Source: an uncultured Bryobacteraceae bacterium (GTDB lineage Bacteria; Acidobacteriota; Terriglobia; Bryobacterales; Bryobacteraceae). From it: 64,000 nt of DNA. The notes beneath the pieces are model-generated. The model was not told the origin of the DNA. It searched no databases and was given only the letters and a program-made list of their open reading frames with translations. Where the stretch lies: the NCBI GenBank assembly GCA_937924525.1, contig CALDSU010000002.1:421313-485312 (forward strand), written 5' to 3'. The translations under genes and the position numbers were made by a program. Positions 61,430 to 64,000 of this stretch are shown here, in pieces; position 1 is the first letter of the stretch; each line of letters opens with the position of its first letter.

Positions 61430-61739
61430 ATTGCTGAACGGTTCGAGGAGAATTCCGATTCCGAGCACAGGAGAGGATAACGCCTAGACAGCTACAACCC
61501 GGTGACGGAATGGTGAACCTTTTGTTCTTCCCTCTGGCCGGCCGATCTGCTCGATATTTGGGCTGGGGATGTAACCTTGGGAGACCGCGCATGCCTCTGG
61601 CGGTGACGCCGTGGCGGTCGGGCGCCGATCGACTTTGCTGCTCTCCCGGGCGCCCCTGTTGGGGCAGGTCTCCGGCCTGCTCCGGATAAACCCTCCCGCT
61701 GCGGCACGCGTCCATCAAAGAATGGAAGAACGAAAGGCC
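61430..61739. other. Intergenic region with a hairpin pair
   Basis: About 310 bases between the divergent TonB receptor and OmpA genes. It must hold both promoters; GGGATGTAACCTTGGGAGA is the most open part. Two small hairpins adjoin at 61651-61664 (GCCCC-TGTT-GGGGC) and 61663-61679 (GCAGG-loop-CCTGC). They lack a T-run, so they are not a standard terminator. They might be a repeat element or mRNA structure. Confidence 0.4.
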
Positions 61740-62612
61740 ATGCTGTCATCAGAAACAACTCCCGCCGCGCCTCCGCCGGGTGGAACTCGGGCCTGGCTGC
61801 CTGCTGTCCTGGGACTCCTGCTGGCCGCGGTGCTGGGGGGGCTGCTGTGGAAGTCTTCGCGCGAGGCCGACCAGCGGTTTTCGGCCCTTTCCACCAGCCT
61901 CGAACGGTTGAGCGGCAAGCAGGAGGAGCTGGCCCAAGGCCTAGCGCAGGCCGTCGAGCAGACCGCCATCGCTCGCGAGCGCGCCCAGGCCGCCGAAGCG
62001 CGAGCGGAGGAACTCGAGGCCGCCAAAACCGAATCGCAACAGCAGGCCAGCGAGGCGGAAGCCGCGCGCGCCGAGGCGGAACGAGAGGCCGAAACCGCCC
62101 GCCGGCAGGCTGAAGAAGCCGCGCAGGCGCTCGCCGACCTGCGCAAGGTCCGGGAGGACGAACTCAACCGGATGCATGAGGCGCTCTCCAAGGTCGCCGC
62201 CACGCAGCGTACCGCTAACGGCCTGGTGATTGACCTGACGAACGACTCCTTTAAGTTCGATTTCGACAAGGCCACCCTGCGGCAGGAGAACCGGGAGCTG
62301 CTCAGCCGCCTGGCAGGCATTCTGTTGGCCTCGCACGGCTACCGGCTTTACATCTACGGGCACACCGACGACATCGGCACGGACGACTACAACCTTAGCC
62401 TCTCCGAGAAAAGGGCGAAAGCCGTCGGTGACTATCTGGTAGCCTCAGGACTGCCGCCGGACATTCTGGTCGTGAAAGGAATGGGCAAATCCAGCCCGCG
62501 GGTCCAGGCCGCTACGGCGGAAGCGCGCGAGAAGAACCGGCGCGTCGAGATCGGGATTGTCGACACCGTGATTACCTATCAGGGAGAGCAACGCCCTGGA
62601 AGCCGGCCGTAA
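61740..62612 (+). CDS. OmpA-family peptidoglycan-binding protein with coiled coil
   Basis: About 290 residues. The start is uncertain: ATG 61740 has GGAAGA 10 bases upstream, and ATG 61722 (MEERKAMLSS) is the alternative. A membrane helix at the N-terminus (WLPAVLGLLLAAVLGGLLWK) is followed by an Ala/Glu-rich coiled coil of about 110 residues. The OmpA/Pal domain reads FDKATLRQENRELLSRLAG, YGHTDDIGTDDYNLSLSEKR, LVVKGMGKSSPR and EKNRRVEIGIVD, which bind the peptidoglycan stem. It probably links the inner membrane and the cell wall. Its end lies 41 bases from the intron boundary. Confidence 0.86.
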   Translation: MLSSETTPAAPPPGGTRAWLPAVLGLLLAAVLGGLLWKSSREADQRFSALSTSLERLSGKQEELAQGLAQAVEQTAIARERAQAAEARAEELEAAKTESQQQASEAEAARAEAEREAETARRQAEEAAQALADLRKVREDELNRMHEALSKVAATQRTANGLVIDLTNDSFKFDFDKATLRQENRELLSRLAGILLASHGYRLYIYGHTDDIGTDDYNLSLSEKRAKAVGDYLVASGLPPDILVVKGMGKSSPRVQAATAEAREKNRRVEIGIVDTVITYQGEQRPGSRP

Positions 62613-62685
62613 GCAGAACAGGAGTCCCGCAGGCCACTGCCCTCCCAATCGACATAGGTAGGCGGTCGCCCGCTTTCCCTGTCAC

Positions 62686-62717
62686 ACCACCGTACATGCG
62701 GGTCCGCATACGGCGGT
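62686..62717 (-). ncRNA. Group II intron domain V hairpin
   Basis: On the minus strand the first half reads ACCGCCGTATGCGG and the second CGCATGTACGGTGGT, giving a near-perfect 32-base hairpin with a short loop. Domain V is the catalytic heart of group II introns; the CGC triad and 32-base length point to class C. It lies between the IEP gene and the 3' splice boundary, as it should. Confidence 0.8.
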
Positions 62718-62726
62718 TCGGCGGGT

Positions 62727-63567
62727 TTAGCTGTCGGCCGCCAGCCAATCTCGGAATCCCGAGCGGGTCGAAATAGGCATGGGGCAGCGCGAATGCGAGC
62801 GCCGGACTGTCCGCCAGCCGCCACGGTCCGTGAGCGCTGCCTGCCGTTTGTGCGGCCAGGTCTTTGCCCACTCCTCGTTTGCTAAGCTCGGCGAACCGTA
62901 TCCGCCCCCGTTTCCACTGCTTCCAGATCGCAGACCGCAGCCTACGCCGAAACCACTTCTCAAGGCTTTCCAGCACCGATGGCGTTTCGCACTTCCCGAA
63001 GTATCCGATCCAGCCTCGTAAATACCGGGCCAGTTCCTCGGCCATCCGTTCGATGCTCACTCCTCGGGTCCGTCGCGTCAGTTCCCGAACCCGCCCCTTG
63101 AACCGGTCCACCGCTTCCGGCGCAATACGCCGTTTCGGCGACCCGAGCGGAACCTGCATCACCGCCTGCTGGACGAATCGGTCCAGCACCGTCGGAATGC
63201 CAAGCTTTCGCATCCCCCCATCCGGCTTCGGGATTTCCACCCGTTTCACCGGCGGCGGTTTATAGGTCCCACTCAGCAGATGTTCCCGGATTGCCGGCCA
63301 GTGCTGTTTCAGGTATCCCGGAAGTTCGTGGACCGTCATGCCATCCACGCCGGGACTCCCTTTGTTGGCCTTGACTCGTGCCAATGCCTGCTTGCAGTTT
63401 TCCCGCCCGCAGACTTCCTCCATCAACTGTTCGCCAATGGCCGGGCTTGCTGTCGCGCGCTTCGCCCCCGCCGCTTCGGTCCCTCCGTCGAGGCCGTTCG
63501 GGGCTTCACCCCTATCCTCCTCGTCGAAGGCCAGCACTAACTGGATTTTCTGCCGCTCGTCGACCAT
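62727..63567 (-). pseudogene. Group II intron maturase/reverse transcriptase with deleted catalytic core
   Basis: ATG 63567 starts MVDERQKIQLVLAFDEED. The N-terminal RT part is present (VKANKGSPGVDGMTVHELPG, PPPVKRVEIPKPDGGMRKLG, IPTVLDRFVQQAVMQV). It jumps straight to GSPKRRIAPEAVDRFKGRVR and the maturase part (MAEELARYLRGWIGYFGKC, FRRRLRSAIWKQWKRGRIRF). The fingers-palm region with YADD is absent, an in-frame loss of roughly 150 residues. The frame also has no stop before domain V and would run to 62572; one base aside, a TAA sits at 62727-62729. It cannot reverse transcribe, though splicing help by the maturase part is conceivable. Confidence 0.85.
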
Positions 63568-64000
63568 GAGTCGCGACGTTTACTCGCCTCTCCCATTAAC
63601 CCCTTTCGGGGAACCGTCCGGGCCTTCGCCGCTTCCGCGCGGCTACTACGCCCTCTGCTGACTTCTGCCGCCCGGTCAGGACCGATCGCTCGGCCCTCAG
63701 TCCCGATTCCGGGACAAACGGCAGATCTCCCGAGGTAAGCTCGACCGCCTGCAGCGCGCAACCGCCGGATTTACAACCAGCGCCCTTGATGGATAGGGGC
63801 TTCGCGGTCATCTGCCCGCTCGCCCGACGCCGTATGCCTCTTATCCGGTTTTTGTCCATCGGCTCGCGCCTTTGCTCTACGCTTCTTCCAGACCCCGCCT
63901 CGCGGCGACGCCCTTGCGCTTCGCTATGACTTCACCTCCATCAGGTTGTCAAGGGGACTTTCACCCCTGAGCTGTCGAACATGCTCGGCACACAAAAAAA

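Larger units (their letters stand above)
62654..63995 (-). mobile_element. Degenerate group II intron, class C type
   Basis: The minus strand from 63995 to 62654 (about 1340 bases) has the layout of a bacterial group II intron. Its 5' end reads GTGTGCCGAGC, continues with the domain I stretch CTCAGGGGTGAAAGTCCCCT and carries an IEP gene. A domain-V hairpin at 62686-62717 keeps a CGC triad at the base (typical of class C), and a short domain VI ends in CCTACCTAT. The 5' exon is a T-run, as expected for IIC introns that insert after terminator hairpins. Intact IIC introns are about 1.9 kb, so around 550 bases are missing, all from the reverse-transcriptase gene. Confidence 0.85.

Noticed and set aside
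61651..61679. Terminator formed by the hairpin pair upstream of the OmpA gene
   Set aside because: No T-run follows and no gene ends there; listed only as structure in the intergenic region.
1..64000. CRISPR array, tRNA and rRNA genes
   Set aside because: No regularly spaced repeats and no TpsiC-arm-like block with a matching cloverleaf were found by eye; a short tRNA could still be missed.

Overview
The window is high-GC bacterial DNA that looks like an Acidobacteriota chromosome, most likely from the Bryobacterales/Solibacter side. The reasons are family-level: two large TonB-dependent receptors with N-terminal carboxypeptidase-regulatory domains, a VWA protein of the type named after acidobacteria, kinase-like proteins fused to TolB-type PD40 propellers, a membrane-bound dehydrogenase/cytochrome c lipoprotein of the Planctomycete/Acidobacteria type, and many Tat or Sec exported enzymes of sugar metabolism. 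No rRNA, tRNA or CRISPR array was recognised.

Layout. 1-2813 (minus): a SoxC/SoxD-like sulfite dehydrogenase pair followed by a Gfo/Idh/MocA oxidoreductase and the first codons of another gene. 2894-4859 (plus): an UMF1-type MFS transporter and an exported nitroreductase-like protein. 4965-5681: a broken FG-GAP/CRTAC1 gene. 5770-7887 (minus): a CsgG-like protein and a caspase-like protease in one operon. 8082-10103 (minus): a secreted glycosidase-like protein. 10347-15781 (plus): a membrane DnaJ-domain protein, then a catabolic operon (MFS carrier, amidohydrolase, NmrA-like reductase, sialidase-like protein). 15811-22302 (plus): polA, rfaE2 and mfd. 22445-22999: a decayed propeller-like gene. 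23483-30721: miaE, a TonB receptor, a small exported ABM-fold protein and a PVC-type heme lipoprotein. 30796-38789 (minus): adenylate-forming enzyme, aldehyde dehydrogenase, GT4 glycosyltransferase, ABC ATPase and a very large FtsX-type permease. 38895-43061 (plus): a PQQ-propeller/EF-hand protein and a kinase-like PD40 sensor. 43080-48338 (minus): an alginate-export porin behind a CRP/FNR-type site, an alpha/beta hydrolase, gamma-glutamyltransferase and an SRPBCC protein. 48417-52911 (minus): a nonsense-broken DUF4143 ATPase behind a double palindrome, a kinase-less PD40 sensor and a small membrane protein. 52984-58117 (mostly plus): a secreted unknown, a sugar isomerase, a thioesterase, and the overlapping set MoaD-MoaE fusion / VWA / Hfq-like / inositol monophosphatase. 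58193-62612: a large TonB receptor and an OmpA-family protein. 62654-63995 (minus): a group IIC intron whose reverse transcriptase has lost its catalytic core.

Themes. Molybdenum cofactor synthesis (MoaD-MoaE) and a molybdoenzyme (SoxC) sit in the same window. Export and envelope functions dominate. Four genes are visibly decayed; two of them are interrupted by an amber codon where the family normally has tyrosine. The least explained units are the adenylation/aldehyde-dehydrogenase/glycosyltransferase cassette, the CsgG-caspase operon, and the pair of PD40 sensors of which one has a degenerate kinase and the other none. All family assignments come from reading motifs, not from database searches.
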